Source: a virus. Taken from it: a stretch of DNA of 28,799 nt. The notes below the pieces were generated by a model. That model had not been told where the DNA came from, did not search any database, and saw nothing but the letters and a program-made list of their open reading frames with translations. The stretch lies in IMG/VR virus record IMGVR_UViG_3300009149_000202, positions 1 through 28,799 of that record. One strand, written 5' to 3'. The translations under genes and the position numbers were made by a program. Shown piece by piece: positions 14,346 through 23,801 of the stretch; positions within the stretch are counted from its first letter, which is position 1; each line of letters begins with the position of its first letter.

Positions 14346-15458
14346 TTATGGTGGACTTATTGGATTAATAGTCGCAGTTATATTTCCTATAACTGTTTCT
14401 GCTTCTTGTATATTCGATATTACTATATTAACAGTTGCAACTGGTGGTGTAACTGTATCTAATGTAAGAGCGGTTACATCAATGACCCAATTACCAACAT
14501 TATAAATAACATCATATAACTTTGCGTATATAACATCATCACCCAAACCAAGTGTATCATTAATATATGTAGTAATCGCTTGTTCAATCTGTGTAATAGC
14601 ATCTGTTGGATAAATATCTTGATTTACATCTACAGTACATGATGCATAACAAGTTACACCTGTAGGATTCTGCCACGTAAATGCAATACCAGCTGCCCTT
14701 GTTTCATCAATTGCTACATATACAGGGTCTGTAACCAAAGGTGAATATGCTGGTCCTTTAACAACAACATTAATATTATGTAATGTCAAATTCTCAATTA
14801 CTAATACCTCTGTAACACCCGCAACTGCCAATACAGCTTGTGTAATAGCTTCAATTGTGGCATTTCCACTACCTTCTAATGCTAATTTAATTCTTAATCT
14901 TAATGCAGCATCTGTTTCTATATCAGTTCCCCCGGATGCCGCTGCAACATTGGTAATAGAAGTTACACCTGGAATACCAGTAACAAGTTGTGTAATAGTA
15001 CTACTTGATACATTCCAACCAATACCATAACCCATAGCTTCAGCAGCTAATATAAGTGTACCTCCAGCAATCGTTCCACTTGTGGTTGTCTGGAAAGTAA
15101 TACCATCAATAGTCTGTACACCCTGTCCAATACCAACAAATGTACCATTAATACCATTAAACGTTATATTAACAGTAGCCTTATTAGCTGGTATCCTGAT
15201 TATGCTGAGAAGCTCTCCTAATTTATCCAGAGAGGCACCAGTTGCAGTACTCACGAATCCAGAGTAATATATACCTTCTGCCATATTCCACAAATTAGCT
15301 TCTTCAAATGCACATACTTGTATAAATTTATACAAAGGAGATGTATCAGTTAAATCTGCATCTGCACCAAATAATGCTAAAGCATCAGCTTTCTTTTCGT
15401 TTAATATCACTTCATACAGTTTCTTAATAAAACCGTCAACCGTAACTCCATATGCCAT
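14346..15458 (-). CDS. baseplate J-like protein
   Basis: A 370-residue baseplate wedge protein of the gpJ family. Visible signatures: STATGASLDKLGELLSI near residues 70-86, a beta domain with ATVNITFNGINGT and GTIAGGTLILAAEA, then the hallmark GGTDIETDAALRLRIK and TEVLVIENLT. Length matches the family. Start ATG 15458 overlaps the gp25-like gene by 1 bp with GGTGGT upstream. It assembles with the gp25-like and gpI-like products around the tail hub. Confidence 0.9.
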   Translation of the reverse strand: MAYGVTVDGFIKKLYEVILNEKKADALALFGADADLTDTSPLYKFIQVCAFEEANLWNMAEGIYYSGFVSTATGASLDKLGELLSIIRIPANKATVNITFNGINGTFVGIGQGVQTIDGITFQTTTSGTIAGGTLILAAEAMGYGIGWNVSSSTITQLVTGIPGVTSITNVAAASGGTDIETDAALRLRIKLALEGSGNATIEAITQAVLAVAGVTEVLVIENLTLHNINVVVKGPAYSPLVTDPVYVAIDETRAAGIAFTWQNPTGVTCYASCTVDVNQDIYPTDAITQIEQAITTYINDTLGLGDDVIYAKLYDVIYNVGNWVIDVTALTLDTVTPPVATVNIVISNIQEAETVIGNITATINPISPP

Positions 15459-15832
15459 TAGAATACCACCGTAAATACTATGTTTTCTTCACCAAATACT
15501 GCACTAACTTCAACACGCATTGTCCTGTTAATGTAATCTTTATCTATAATCTTGATGTTCTTTATCATTCTAAAATACCGATACTTAATAAGAGCTTCTC
15601 TAATAACAGTTTCAATAACAATATCGGGAGATTTTGCATTTAATATTACACTTATATTAGTACCAAAACTGGTATTAAACATATCTTCACCCACTTGTGT
15701 TTTAAATAAGAAAACAATATCCTGCCCTACTTTATCGCTATCTGTCAGCATAATAAGATTCTTTGTCGAATCATATACTAAATCGAGACCATCGATTGTA
15801 TCTTCCATCTCAAATGTTTGACCATATGCCAT
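15458..15832 (-). CDS. gp25/gpW-like baseplate wedge protein
   Basis: A 124-residue protein. ATG 15832 (MAYGQTFEMED) is preferred to an upstream in-frame ATG at 15889 because it follows GTGAT and clears the previous gene. The pattern FKTQVGEDMFNTSFGTNI and VIREALIKYRYFRMIKNIKI matches the small lysozyme-like gp25/DUF2634 wedge family. Position between the spike and baseplate J is the standard one. Confidence 0.8.
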   Translation of the reverse strand: MAYGQTFEMEDTIDGLDLVYDSTKNLIMLTDSDKVGQDIVFLFKTQVGEDMFNTSFGTNISVILNAKSPDIVIETVIREALIKYRYFRMIKNIKIIDKDYINRTMRVEVSAVFGEENIVFTVVF

Positions 15833-15878
15833 TATATCACTTATCCTTTTCTTACTATATATAGTTTGCGGACTACTT

Positions 15879-16532
15879 TTAAACTCCACCGTTAGCTATT
15901 TCGACCCACGAATACGCGTCCGCATCACTTTTCATACACATATATACCCTGTCTCTAAATCCAGCAGCACCTTCAACAGTCATAATCTGCCCTCTGTACG
16001 TTACACTTGCAGAGGGTAGTGATGACATATCATAAAACTTTAAAGCTAAACAACCAAAGACATTAGCATATATATCATCTTCACTTAACATTGTAATTTT
16101 GTCAGGAATTTTAATATCAATACCATCAATACTACTTCCTATTTCTGAATCTAATATAAATCCACCTAATATGAAAGCGTTATCAGAACTAAAGAACTTA
16201 GTGGCTATTTCTTTTCTGGAACTACTGTCAATGATTGCCTTCGAGATACTTTCCTTCGAAAAGGCAATCATCACAGTGTCCCCCTCTGTAATTGGGTACA
16301 TTATAATATTATTTCCGCCCCTTGGATATAATATTGGAACATTTTTAAGAACACTTATTGAACCCCTATTAACAGTACTTGAAACTTTAATTCTTACATC
16401 GCATCTTACAGTATCTGAATTAACTGCTATAACTGTTCCTATACTAATTATAAACATGTCAAACAATCTTTTATTAACAATATCATCGACAATATCTTGT
16501 ATAGTGGTATTACGTTGAAGCATCTTCTTCAT
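15879..16532 (-). CDS. Gp138-like baseplate spike protein
   Basis: A 217-residue protein; ATG 16532 follows GGGAG within the end of the hub gene, and longer starts are unlikely. The N-terminal domain shows the Gp138/gpV OB-fold pattern: GTVIAVNSDTVRCDVRIK, VPILYPRGGNNIIMYPI, and EGDTVMIAFSKESI. The middle repeats short polar strands; the end (YRGQIMTVEGA, RVYMCMKSD) looks like a beta C-terminal segment. It is expected to form the central membrane-puncturing spike. Confidence 0.75.
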   Translation of the reverse strand: MKKMLQRNTTIQDIVDDIVNKRLFDMFIISIGTVIAVNSDTVRCDVRIKVSSTVNRGSISVLKNVPILYPRGGNNIIMYPITEGDTVMIAFSKESISKAIIDSSSRKEIATKFFSSDNAFILGGFILDSEIGSSIDGIDIKIPDKITMLSEDDIYANVFGCLALKFYDMSSLPSASVTYRGQIMTVEGAAGFRDRVYMCMKSDADAYSWVEIANGGV

Positions 16533-17928
16533 CTCCCGGGAAAGTATCAGACACATACAAAGCTTGGTCTTTATATGCAGATGCTGGTCTACATTTAAAC
16601 TCAACAATGTGTTCATCTTCTGTGGACTTATAATTAATAGAATTAATAATAAAATATTGGTCTGTATTTACATCAAATGCAGACGCTGACGTTTGTATGG
16701 CAATTAGCGATTCAGGAAATATATTAGGTAATAGAACAGATTGAACAGTGTATTCAGATAATAACTCTCCACTAATTTCATTAGACCTTGGTGTTTCATT
16801 AAAGTTAATAAGTCCAGTTAAATATGACAATCTTACTGAAACAGGCAATGTTAATCCAGGCCATATAATATATAACCTACCATTAATTATCATCCAATCG
16901 AAATACAAATTATTTTTTAATGCATTTAACCCAGCTTCATATGTTTCTGTATTTTTGACAAATTGATATTGATAAACAGGTTGAGTCAGGAAACTAATAT
17001 CAGAGAAAAAATCTTCTCTTTCAAAATTTTCATCAATGCCGGCTATTGCTCTCATTAAAGCTAAAAAGCTATCATCTTGTGGAAACTGAAATACTATATC
17101 AATGCCATATTTGTATAGTGGAATTCTACTAGTATCTATAGTGGGCGAAACACTATCTGTAACTCCAGCATTAAGCCATTCTTCTATACATTCTCTTACA
17201 CCCTTATCTCTTACATACGCAACAGTATCAGTATTATTTGTAGTTATACCACTTAATATGGTACCATTAATACATGGAGCTGTTAAAGCTTTTGGATAAC
17301 CGCCTGAAATTTTCAACATGGTTCTTACATCTTCGTCTTCTCTTTCAGTTATTACTTCGGTTATAGTACCTATAAAAATATTATTGTATAAATAATCATA
17401 ACCAGATTTAATTTGGATATGAGCCCCTGCTTTTATAACTTGAAGTGTGCCTGCACCCAAGTTCCACATTTCTACGTCTCCTTCAATACTTTTTGTATTA
17501 GCGCCATTATGTTGTATATCAAAATAAATCTTTACACCTTCATTCCACATTTTTCCTCTTGTATCATAATAATTACGATACTCAGGTAAAATCTGGCCGC
17601 CCAACCTATCAGTAATACTTTCAAATCTTCCAGTATGTAATGTTGCTTGTAACTTCCTTACATCAACAAATGACGGGTCAAGTAATTCTAACTTATCTCT
17701 TAATTCTTGTTCATCTTCATTTAAATCACCATAATTGGTATTTAATATATGGTCAAGAGTATAAGTATACTCAGTGGAAGCAACACGATTGCTTTCCCTA
17801 TAATATTCACCTAGTCCGATTTCACCCTCACTCTTAAGAGTAAAGATATCTTTCAAACTAAAACTGCCTGTATTAAGCCCCAGAGAATCAGCAGTAGGCG
17901 TAACTGTAACTTCAGTATATCTAACCAT
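16510..17928 (-). CDS. baseplate hub protein (gpD-like)
   Basis: A 472-residue protein. ATG 17928 has GTGGAGG just upstream; an earlier in-frame ATG lies within the previous gene. It has a beta-rich core with NIFIGTITEVITERED followed by VRTMLKISGG, typical of gpD/gp27-like hub rings, and later YFDWMIINGRLYIIWPG and FNETPRSNEISGELLSEYTV patterns of tail hub proteins. It lies directly before the spike gene, as hubs do. The fold call is by pattern and context. Confidence 0.65.
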   Translation of the reverse strand: MVRYTEVTVTPTADSLGLNTGSFSLKDIFTLKSEGEIGLGEYYRESNRVASTEYTYTLDHILNTNYGDLNEDEQELRDKLELLDPSFVDVRKLQATLHTGRFESITDRLGGQILPEYRNYYDTRGKMWNEGVKIYFDIQHNGANTKSIEGDVEMWNLGAGTLQVIKAGAHIQIKSGYDYLYNNIFIGTITEVITEREDEDVRTMLKISGGYPKALTAPCINGTILSGITTNNTDTVAYVRDKGVRECIEEWLNAGVTDSVSPTIDTSRIPLYKYGIDIVFQFPQDDSFLALMRAIAGIDENFEREDFFSDISFLTQPVYQYQFVKNTETYEAGLNALKNNLYFDWMIINGRLYIIWPGLTLPVSVRLSYLTGLINFNETPRSNEISGELLSEYTVQSVLLPNIFPESLIAIQTSASAFDVNTDQYFIINSINYKSTEDEHIVEFKCRPASAYKDQALYVSDTFPGDEEDAST

Positions 17929-18250
17929 TATCCTCCACGTATTGTAAATCACTTGCATCTAATATCCATACCTTTGGATCATAAATATTAGACACGTCAT
18001 ATGCATATAATGCTATTAAAAATCTACCATTAACATCTTTAATAATATATGTGCCTTGGTCAACCAACTTTGTAGTTAATACTATTCTCAACTGAAAATA
18101 GTCATTAATTCTTAAAATCAAACTATCATCAACATTATTATAAACCCAATATGCCTGATATAATCTACCACTATATGTAAACATAATCTTTTGAGAAGGT
18201 CCCTTATTTTTATCATATGGTATCATACTGTGTCTTGCATTTGTTAACAT
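17921..18250 (-). CDS. small baseplate plug-like protein
   Basis: A 109-residue beta-rich protein (GRLYQAYWVYNNVDDSLILRI, shown here as YQAYWVYNN and SLILRIND) between two hub genes. Size, place and pattern resemble the baseplate plug protein seen in simple contractile phages such as Pam3 (gp18). Start ATG 18250 follows AGGTGT; the end overlaps the hub start by 8 bp. Moderate confidence in the name. Confidence 0.55.
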   Translation of the reverse strand: MLTNARHSMIPYDKNKGPSQKIMFTYSGRLYQAYWVYNNVDDSLILRINDYFQLRIVLTTKLVDQGTYIIKDVNGRFLIALYAYDVSNIYDPKVWILDASDLQYVEDNG

Positions 18251-18259
18251 TTATACACC

Positions 18260-18946
18260 TCATAATATTGGGTCTAATACTCCACCTAGTACTTCAGAAT
18301 TAAGTCTCATAAGATATGACTTTTGTTCATCTGTTATTGGCGTGAAATCAGTAAGCTGTATATTTACAAGCTCACCTGTTTCAAGGGAAGTTGATACTAA
18401 TGAATTTGATTCACTATCATACACAAATTGAACATTAGCTGCTGTTATAATTCCCATTAAAATCTTTTTCAATGTAAAAGAAACTTCGAAACTGTTAAGT
18501 GAGTCCGATGATTCGGTTACTTGAAAATCAGTAAATATAACATAATCAAATGTACCAAAATCACATTCTATAGTAAATGGGTCTCTCGTATTTAACAAAG
18601 TTGTAAGAGCGTTCATCAATTCTGTTCTGTCAGTAAGCAATGTATTTGAATTCTCCCATTCATCTGTAAGTATACAACTTACATCAAATGTAGGCCTGCT
18701 CATACTATAGTGGTCTGAAACTTTGAATCCGTAGTCAGTAGTATATTCAGGTGAATCAATATCATATGAAAGAGTCAATTTACTAACTCCTTTTAACGTA
18801 ATGCTAATCTGATTTTTCTCTTGCTTCAATATTAAATTACTGTTCCTAGCCGTGGCTACAGGCAAATTAGACGGTGTATATCCGCCCCCACCAGCCATTA
18901 TCTGAATATCACTACCTAATCCTATTCCGCTTCTAAAGTGTGGCAT
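18260..18946 (-). CDS. tail/baseplate initiator-like protein
   Basis: A 228-residue protein immediately after the tape measure gene, with GGGGG before ATG 18946. The N-terminus is Gly-rich (GIGLGSDIQIMAGGGGY), followed by beta strands. The position corresponds to distal-tail, LysM-like or gp53-like proteins that link tape measure to baseplate. I see no LysM motif. The role is inferred from gene order. Confidence 0.6.
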   Translation of the reverse strand: MPHFRSGIGLGSDIQIMAGGGGYTPSNLPVATARNSNLILKQEKNQISITLKGVSKLTLSYDIDSPEYTTDYGFKVSDHYSMSRPTFDVSCILTDEWENSNTLLTDRTELMNALTTLLNTRDPFTIECDFGTFDYVIFTDFQVTESSDSLNSFEVSFTLKKILMGIITAANVQFVYDSESNSLVSTSLETGELVNIQLTDFTPITDEQKSYLMRLNSEVLGGVLDPIL

Positions 18947-18948
18947 AT

Positions 18949-21495
18949 TTATACCCCCTGTTGGGCTGCACGCTTAGCCCATTCTCTATTACTTTTTCTA
19001 ACAGCTTCTTCGACCCCTTGTTTCACCATAAATTTCATTTTCTCTAAATCTTTAGGAGTACCACTAAGTGTAATATTACCCATTGTTACGGTAGTACTTG
19101 GACCTGCTACATAAACTGTTTTATTACCAAATCCACTTGCATCACTACCCATACTAGGTTCATTTGGTGATATGTCAGTACCCTTAATATCGTGTTCTAA
19201 TGTACCCAGTGTCTTTCTTATGTGTTTACTACCACTTTTAAATGCATCTGGAATAGTACTATGAGCCATTGTCTCATCAGCTACTTCTTCTTGGTCTCTC
19301 ATAGCCATTGCTACAGCGCCAATTGCAAGTGCTATAGCGCCCATTATACCTAAAACAGGCAACATTGATATTGTAAGTGCTTTAAATGAGTTTGATAATG
19401 CATAATTAGCAGCTACCCCAAACCATGTTTGAATTGTAAACATTTTAGTAACCAGATAATCCTTGACCTTTAATAATATACTCCATAATTGGCCAGCTAT
19501 AACCTTCATTCTGGCGTTTTTAACACCCATTAAAGAAACAACAGCTGCTCTATTTGCGGTGTTTAATTTCCACGTTGCGTAAGCATCTGCTATATTAGCA
19601 GCTGTCGAACTTTTGGTAATTATTACCTCTTTTAATTGAGCCATATACTTAGCGACAATTGCTCTTTGAGTCTTATATATTTTAGCATTAAGGAATACAT
19701 AAGCATAAGCAAGTGTTAATACAATACCGGTTAACCAACCTGCAGCTTTTCCATACTTAATTGATACATGTTCTGCAACCAAGAATATCAAAATTAGTGG
19801 TGCTATCACAGCCATTAGTTTTAAGAAACCCCCTACCGTTAACTTAATTATTTCCCATGTTAGTTTTTGGGTCTCTATTCTTAAGAATTTAAATGATGCC
19901 GAAAGCATTTTAGTATCTATATTAACCTTCATCATATCTTTACCCATAGCTTTAAAAGCTGCAATCATCATAATAAATGAACCTAATAACATTAATGTCT
20001 TGGCAAATAAACCACCAAACACTGTTATTAATATAATACCTAAACCAATAATAGTAGCTAACCAAGGCGGCATCTTAGCAAGAGCATCAGCTGTAATTCT
20101 AATAAGATTATTCCAAGTTTGCATTACTGGTGCCATTTGCGAACCAATAGATTCCCACATCGTGTCCATAGAAGCTTGTAACAATATAATACTACCATTA
20201 AGTGTTTGCAATCTTTCTCTAACAATTTCACTAACAGAAGAAATAGCTTCCATTTCCTCTACCCATCTAGCTGTTGCATCGGCAGCAGACATTCCTTCTT
20301 CAGTATATTGTTTTATTGTTTCTCTACCAGAAACTAACACATTTTCAATATCTATTGCCGCTTCTACTGAATAACCCAACTCTTCTGTAAAGTAATCAAT
20401 GGCTGTTTGCCCAGCCTGTAATTGATTAACCCATGTACCTAAAACTTCAGCAGAATTTTCAACTATATTACTATGTATTGTTGTACGAGCACTTGCTACC
20501 TGCATCTCATATTCCCATTTTTTCATCTGTGCAATTGCTTCATCATCTAATGCTGCTGCCCATGCGGTAGCTGCTCTTGCACCGAATAAAGCTGACAATG
20601 CTGCAAGTTTTTGTGTAGCTGTTAAATCACCTAACTTATTATTTAATTCATCGGCGATATCAATCATTTGAATCATGCTACCATCTGCATTTGTCAATTC
20701 CAAACCATATTGTTCAATAACACTTCCAGCATTTAATCCTTCATCGGTAGTTATTCCTAAAGCTTTAGACAAATTCAATAAAGACTGTCTTAAACCTCTA
20801 CCAGCAATACCACCTCTAATCATATTGTTACCAGCATTCATAAGGAAGGCATTAATTCCTTCGAATTCTAAACTTAATTGTGATGCAATTGCACCTACGA
20901 ACTTAAGTGCTTCTCCTAAGTCAGTAGCTGTATTTGCAGAATTTGTAATAGCATAAGCAACTTCAGCAACAGTTGCTTCTAAATCTGAAGCATCTAAATT
21001 AAAAGACCTAATAATACCTGCAGTTAAATCAGCTGCTTCTCCTGTATCTATCATACCTATAGTAGCTAAACTAAGAGTAGATTCAGTGGCTTGTAATACT
21101 TCATTCATTTCAAAACCAGACATAGCTAATCTTTCCATAGCTTGTCCAGCCTGTTTAGATGTAAATTCAGTCTCTATACCTAATCTAATCATTTCTTGTC
21201 TGACAGAACCAAAATTATCTTCAATGCCGGGTAATAAGGTATTAACAACTGTTGCCTGTTGTTCAACAGCTCTTGTAGCTTCCATCATTGTTTGTTGCAA
21301 CTGACTAGTAATATTAACAGCTTTATTAATAATACCAGCCATAGCGTACATGCCAAAAGATAGGAAAAGTGCCTGATTTCTGGTAAGCTCCATAGATTGA
21401 CCAATACCCGCCAATCCTGCTTTAACATTACCAGCATCTTTACTAAACTGGGCTGTACCACCCAATTGTATATCTGCTTGGGCTACTTCAGTCAT
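18949..21495 (-). CDS. tail tape measure protein
   Basis: An 848-residue protein that sets tail length. ATG 21495 (MTEVAQADIQLGG) follows GGAGAAG and clears the frameshifted chaperone stop by 10 bp. Residues about 80-400 show the TP901-type core: TEFTSKQAGQAMERLAMSGF, ATDLGEALKFVG, GIAGRGLRQSLLNLSKALG, LSALFGARA. Hydrophobic segments lie near residues 490-540 (WLATIIGLGIILITVFGGLF and more), 570-600, 625-645 and around 730 (VLGIMGAIALAIGAVAMAM); these may help DNA passage at the host membrane. At roughly 0.15 nm per residue the tail would be near 125 nm. Confidence 0.92.
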   Translation of the reverse strand: MTEVAQADIQLGGTAQFSKDAGNVKAGLAGIGQSMELTRNQALFLSFGMYAMAGIINKAVNITSQLQQTMMEATRAVEQQATVVNTLLPGIEDNFGSVRQEMIRLGIETEFTSKQAGQAMERLAMSGFEMNEVLQATESTLSLATIGMIDTGEAADLTAGIIRSFNLDASDLEATVAEVAYAITNSANTATDLGEALKFVGAIASQLSLEFEGINAFLMNAGNNMIRGGIAGRGLRQSLLNLSKALGITTDEGLNAGSVIEQYGLELTNADGSMIQMIDIADELNNKLGDLTATQKLAALSALFGARAATAWAAALDDEAIAQMKKWEYEMQVASARTTIHSNIVENSAEVLGTWVNQLQAGQTAIDYFTEELGYSVEAAIDIENVLVSGRETIKQYTEEGMSAADATARWVEEMEAISSVSEIVRERLQTLNGSIILLQASMDTMWESIGSQMAPVMQTWNNLIRITADALAKMPPWLATIIGLGIILITVFGGLFAKTLMLLGSFIMMIAAFKAMGKDMMKVNIDTKMLSASFKFLRIETQKLTWEIIKLTVGGFLKLMAVIAPLILIFLVAEHVSIKYGKAAGWLTGIVLTLAYAYVFLNAKIYKTQRAIVAKYMAQLKEVIITKSSTAANIADAYATWKLNTANRAAVVSLMGVKNARMKVIAGQLWSILLKVKDYLVTKMFTIQTWFGVAANYALSNSFKALTISMLPVLGIMGAIALAIGAVAMAMRDQEEVADETMAHSTIPDAFKSGSKHIRKTLGTLEHDIKGTDISPNEPSMGSDASGFGNKTVYVAGPSTTVTMGNITLSGTPKDLEKMKFMVKQGVEEAVRKSNREWAKRAAQQGV

Positions 21496-21505
21496 TACAC
21501 TTCTC

Positions 21506-22044
21506 CTATCTGTACTGTTGTGACATGCGACCAACAGCGGACCGTGGTCTTGAAGATGCTCTTGCCATATCACGCATTATTTTTTCTGCATCGGATGGAT
21601 TCTTTGCATTTTTTACAGTTATTATTCCAGCCTGACGCAAATATATCAAATGCTTAACAATGGTCTTATAGGGCCACTTCTTTACTTCTTCTACTCGTTC
21701 TCCAAATTCGTGGGCAATGGCATAGTAGGCGGATTCTCTTCCAACCTCACGCTCGAGTTTTTTTGCACCACCTCATTAAGCCCAAGAGTTTTTTCAATCT
21801 CTTGTACAAGCATAACAAGTGCTTTCGACTTTAATTTATCGATGTTAAGGTTTTTGGGTTCATTAACTGCTAATCTAATCAGTTTCCTAATATAGGCAGA
21901 GCTATCCATATTTTCAGGATTATCACCCATAATCTTTGACAATTCAGTACCTGAAAGTTCTCGCCACTTAAAGGTTACACCACAAATTTCGGCTTCAAAT
22001 TCCTCATCACATACATAGATGCTGCTTAAATCTTGCTCCGGCAT
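21506..22044 (-). CDS. tail assembly chaperone, -1 frameshift product
   Basis: Two overlapping frames are joined by a -1 shift. The zero-frame product runs 22044-21691 (117 residues). At A AAA AAC (21763-21757), slipping back one base opens a second frame of 83 codons, ending in TAG at 21508-21506 with GRMSQQYR. The shifted product would be 179 residues. The second frame has no good ATG near its beginning, fills the space exactly up to the tape measure gene, and reads as well-formed protein (VKKWPYKTIVKHLIYLRQAG). This mirrors the G/GT chaperones of many long-tailed phages. Confidence 0.85.
21691..22044 (-). CDS. tail assembly chaperone, unshifted form
   Basis: A 117-residue protein with GGAGG before ATG 22044. 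It has an acidic N-terminal half (EEFEAEICGVTFKWRELSG) and a helical core (SSAYIRKLIRLAVNEPKNL). In the family the unshifted form is made in excess over the shifted form, and both coat the tape measure protein during tail assembly. It follows the tail tube gene directly. Confidence 0.85.
   Translation of the reverse strand: MPEQDLSSIYVCDEEFEAEICGVTFKWRELSGTELSKIMGDNPENMDSSAYIRKLIRLAVNEPKNLNIDKLKSKALVMLVQEIEKTLGLNEVVQKNSSVRLEENPPTMPLPTNLENE
21757..21763 (-). promoter_or_regulatory. -1 ribosomal frameshift site
   Basis: On the - strand the codons CAA AAA AAC contain the heptamer A AAA AAC, in the correct phase for X XXY YYZ slippage. It lies within a run of seven A. No strong downstream stem was identified by eye. 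Confidence 0.8.
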
Positions 22045-22056
22045 TTTCTATCCTCC

Positions 22057-22509
22057 TTAAGATGATTCTTCTTCGTACCCAAATCCTATGAGTGTATATT
22101 CGATATCTGGTGCTTCCTTGCCACTTGTTTCAAATGGTGATGGGCTCTGAATGTAGGCGTAATTAACTGTCCTTTTCCTAAATCCAAAAGCAAGAATCCA
22201 ATCAGGGTCAACTTCAACCAGAATTGTTACAGGGCCCTTTAGTCCTGCTTTCTGTTGCTTATAGATTTCATTCAGTACCGTATGCGACTTGCTAGAAGAC
22301 TTCAGATTTATAACACAAGTAGCTGCGTTTGAAGGGTCGATATTAAAACCAATATCTCCTGTCAAACCTTTAATCAGTGTGTTCTCTGCTTCAGGTGTTA
22401 ACCCAAAACCGTCTTCTGAAAGACCTTCTATTTCGTTTCCATCAACATACAAGGTAATCTTGCTTACGTCATACACCCTATACGGGTTTGTTGGTTCATT
22501 TATAGCCAT
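22057..22509 (-). CDS. tail tube protein
   Basis: A 150-residue protein after the sheath gene, with GGGGG before ATG 22509. It has the DUF3277-type tube pattern: VYDVSKITLYVDGNEIEGLS, then a beta-rich centre with NAATCVINLKSSSKSH and a hydrophobic C-terminal strand (YTLIGFGYEEES). It would polymerise as the inner tube inside the sheath. Size and order fit. Confidence 0.85.
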   Translation of the reverse strand: MAINEPTNPYRVYDVSKITLYVDGNEIEGLSEDGFGLTPEAENTLIKGLTGDIGFNIDPSNAATCVINLKSSSKSHTVLNEIYKQQKAGLKGPVTILVEVDPDWILAFGFRKRTVNYAYIQSPSPFETSGKEAPDIEYTLIGFGYEEESS

Positions 22510-22513
22510 TTAA

Positions 22514-23797
22514 TTAACCCCCTATCTCGAGTGTGAGATTCAAACGAATCTCCTGTATATGTCCAGGCAATCTTGCTGTAACAAACACGTTCCTAAGTAT
22601 CCTAGCTGTTTTATCTGCAGCTGATATTGTACTATAGGCAGGAACCTCAACATCATAACCTTTTGTCAACATGTTATTAACAAGATATGGTTCTCTTAGT
22701 GCACCAACATTTACTGCATCCTGGCAAGCTGCTTCAACGGTTGACCTAACAAGTGCAATACCAGATGGTGTATACTGTATATGTGTACCAGCAATCAAAT
22801 CGCTTAGCCTGTCAATTATAAGCTCTTCCAGGTAATATTGTGACCTTACAATATCCACATACTCGTACAAGGTACCAGTGCCTCTTGTTAAACCATCACT
22901 TGCTCTGTCGAGGTCCGACTTATTAATAATCACATTAATATTGTCAGCTTCAAAGGTTGCTACATTAGACTTGCTAAAGTATGCATCCATTTCAACACCA
23001 GTGACTGTTTTCCACATTAGTTTGTCCCAAGGCACTACACCACTAAGAACGCCTGCCATCATAGCAGCAACATCCTGTGTATCATCCTGATGAGCAAATG
23101 CAACAAGATGTCTTGTAGTGAACTCTGTTATTGGGTCAGAGATATCAGCCACTGATTCACTTCCAGTCCATCCACCCATACCTACACCGATAACACGGCT
23201 TACATCAAGATATGAATTTATCATTGTGTACCAATCACCATAGAATAAATAGGTAATCGGACTCATTGCAAGCATAGCGATATCTATGTTTAAATCCTCG
23301 AGTGCAGTTATCAGGGTTGTCCAGTCAGTATAACTATATGCAATGTTTACAGTACCGCCACCACCAACATTAACCCATATCTTACCGGTCAATGTATTAA
23401 TCATGGCCTTTGATGCACCTGGGTCTGTTGGCACACCACTTGTATACTCTATTGTATGTGCGGCAATTACCGGGGCTGTTACACCTGCAACTGGGAAATT
23501 TGTAAGTGTTTGCAATGAACCCATTGTTACAGCTTCAGCTGCTACATCTGTATTTGTTGCTCTTACAAAATACGCTGATGCAACTCCCTGTGCAAACAGT
23601 TCAACTGCTGCAAGATATATATCACTTGTTCCCCCAAAATAGGTTGAAACATCGGTCAAATTACTTAATTCCATAGGTGTGTTGTCTGCGGCAGAACCAC
23701 CCGCTTCTCTGCCAATTACTAACACTGTGCCGTAGTTGGGAATCTTAGAACCGACTGCGACAATTGTAGTATCTATAAATACTGGGTCTAAAGGCAT
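22514..23797 (-). CDS. contractile tail sheath protein
   Basis: A 427-residue protein that identifies the virus as myovirus-like. The start ATG 23797 follows GTGAT. It opens FIDTTIVAVGSKIPNYGTVL with GTVLVIGREAGG, has YFVRATNTD near residue 75, a variable middle domain, and the conserved C-terminal half (VRSQYYLEELIIDRLSDL, RSTVEAACQDAVNVGAL, RNVFVTARLPGHIQEI) typical of sheath subunits with N- and C-terminal arms. It lies right before the tail tube gene. Confidence 0.9.
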   Translation of the reverse strand: MPLDPVFIDTTIVAVGSKIPNYGTVLVIGREAGGSAADNTPMELSNLTDVSTYFGGTSDIYLAAVELFAQGVASAYFVRATNTDVAAEAVTMGSLQTLTNFPVAGVTAPVIAAHTIEYTSGVPTDPGASKAMINTLTGKIWVNVGGGGTVNIAYSYTDWTTLITALEDLNIDIAMLAMSPITYLFYGDWYTMINSYLDVSRVIGVGMGGWTGSESVADISDPITEFTTRHLVAFAHQDDTQDVAAMMAGVLSGVVPWDKLMWKTVTGVEMDAYFSKSNVATFEADNINVIINKSDLDRASDGLTRGTGTLYEYVDIVRSQYYLEELIIDRLSDLIAGTHIQYTPSGIALVRSTVEAACQDAVNVGALREPYLVNNMLTKGYDVEVPAYSTISAADKTARILRNVFVTARLPGHIQEIRLNLTLEIGG

Positions 23798-23801
23798 TAT
23801 A

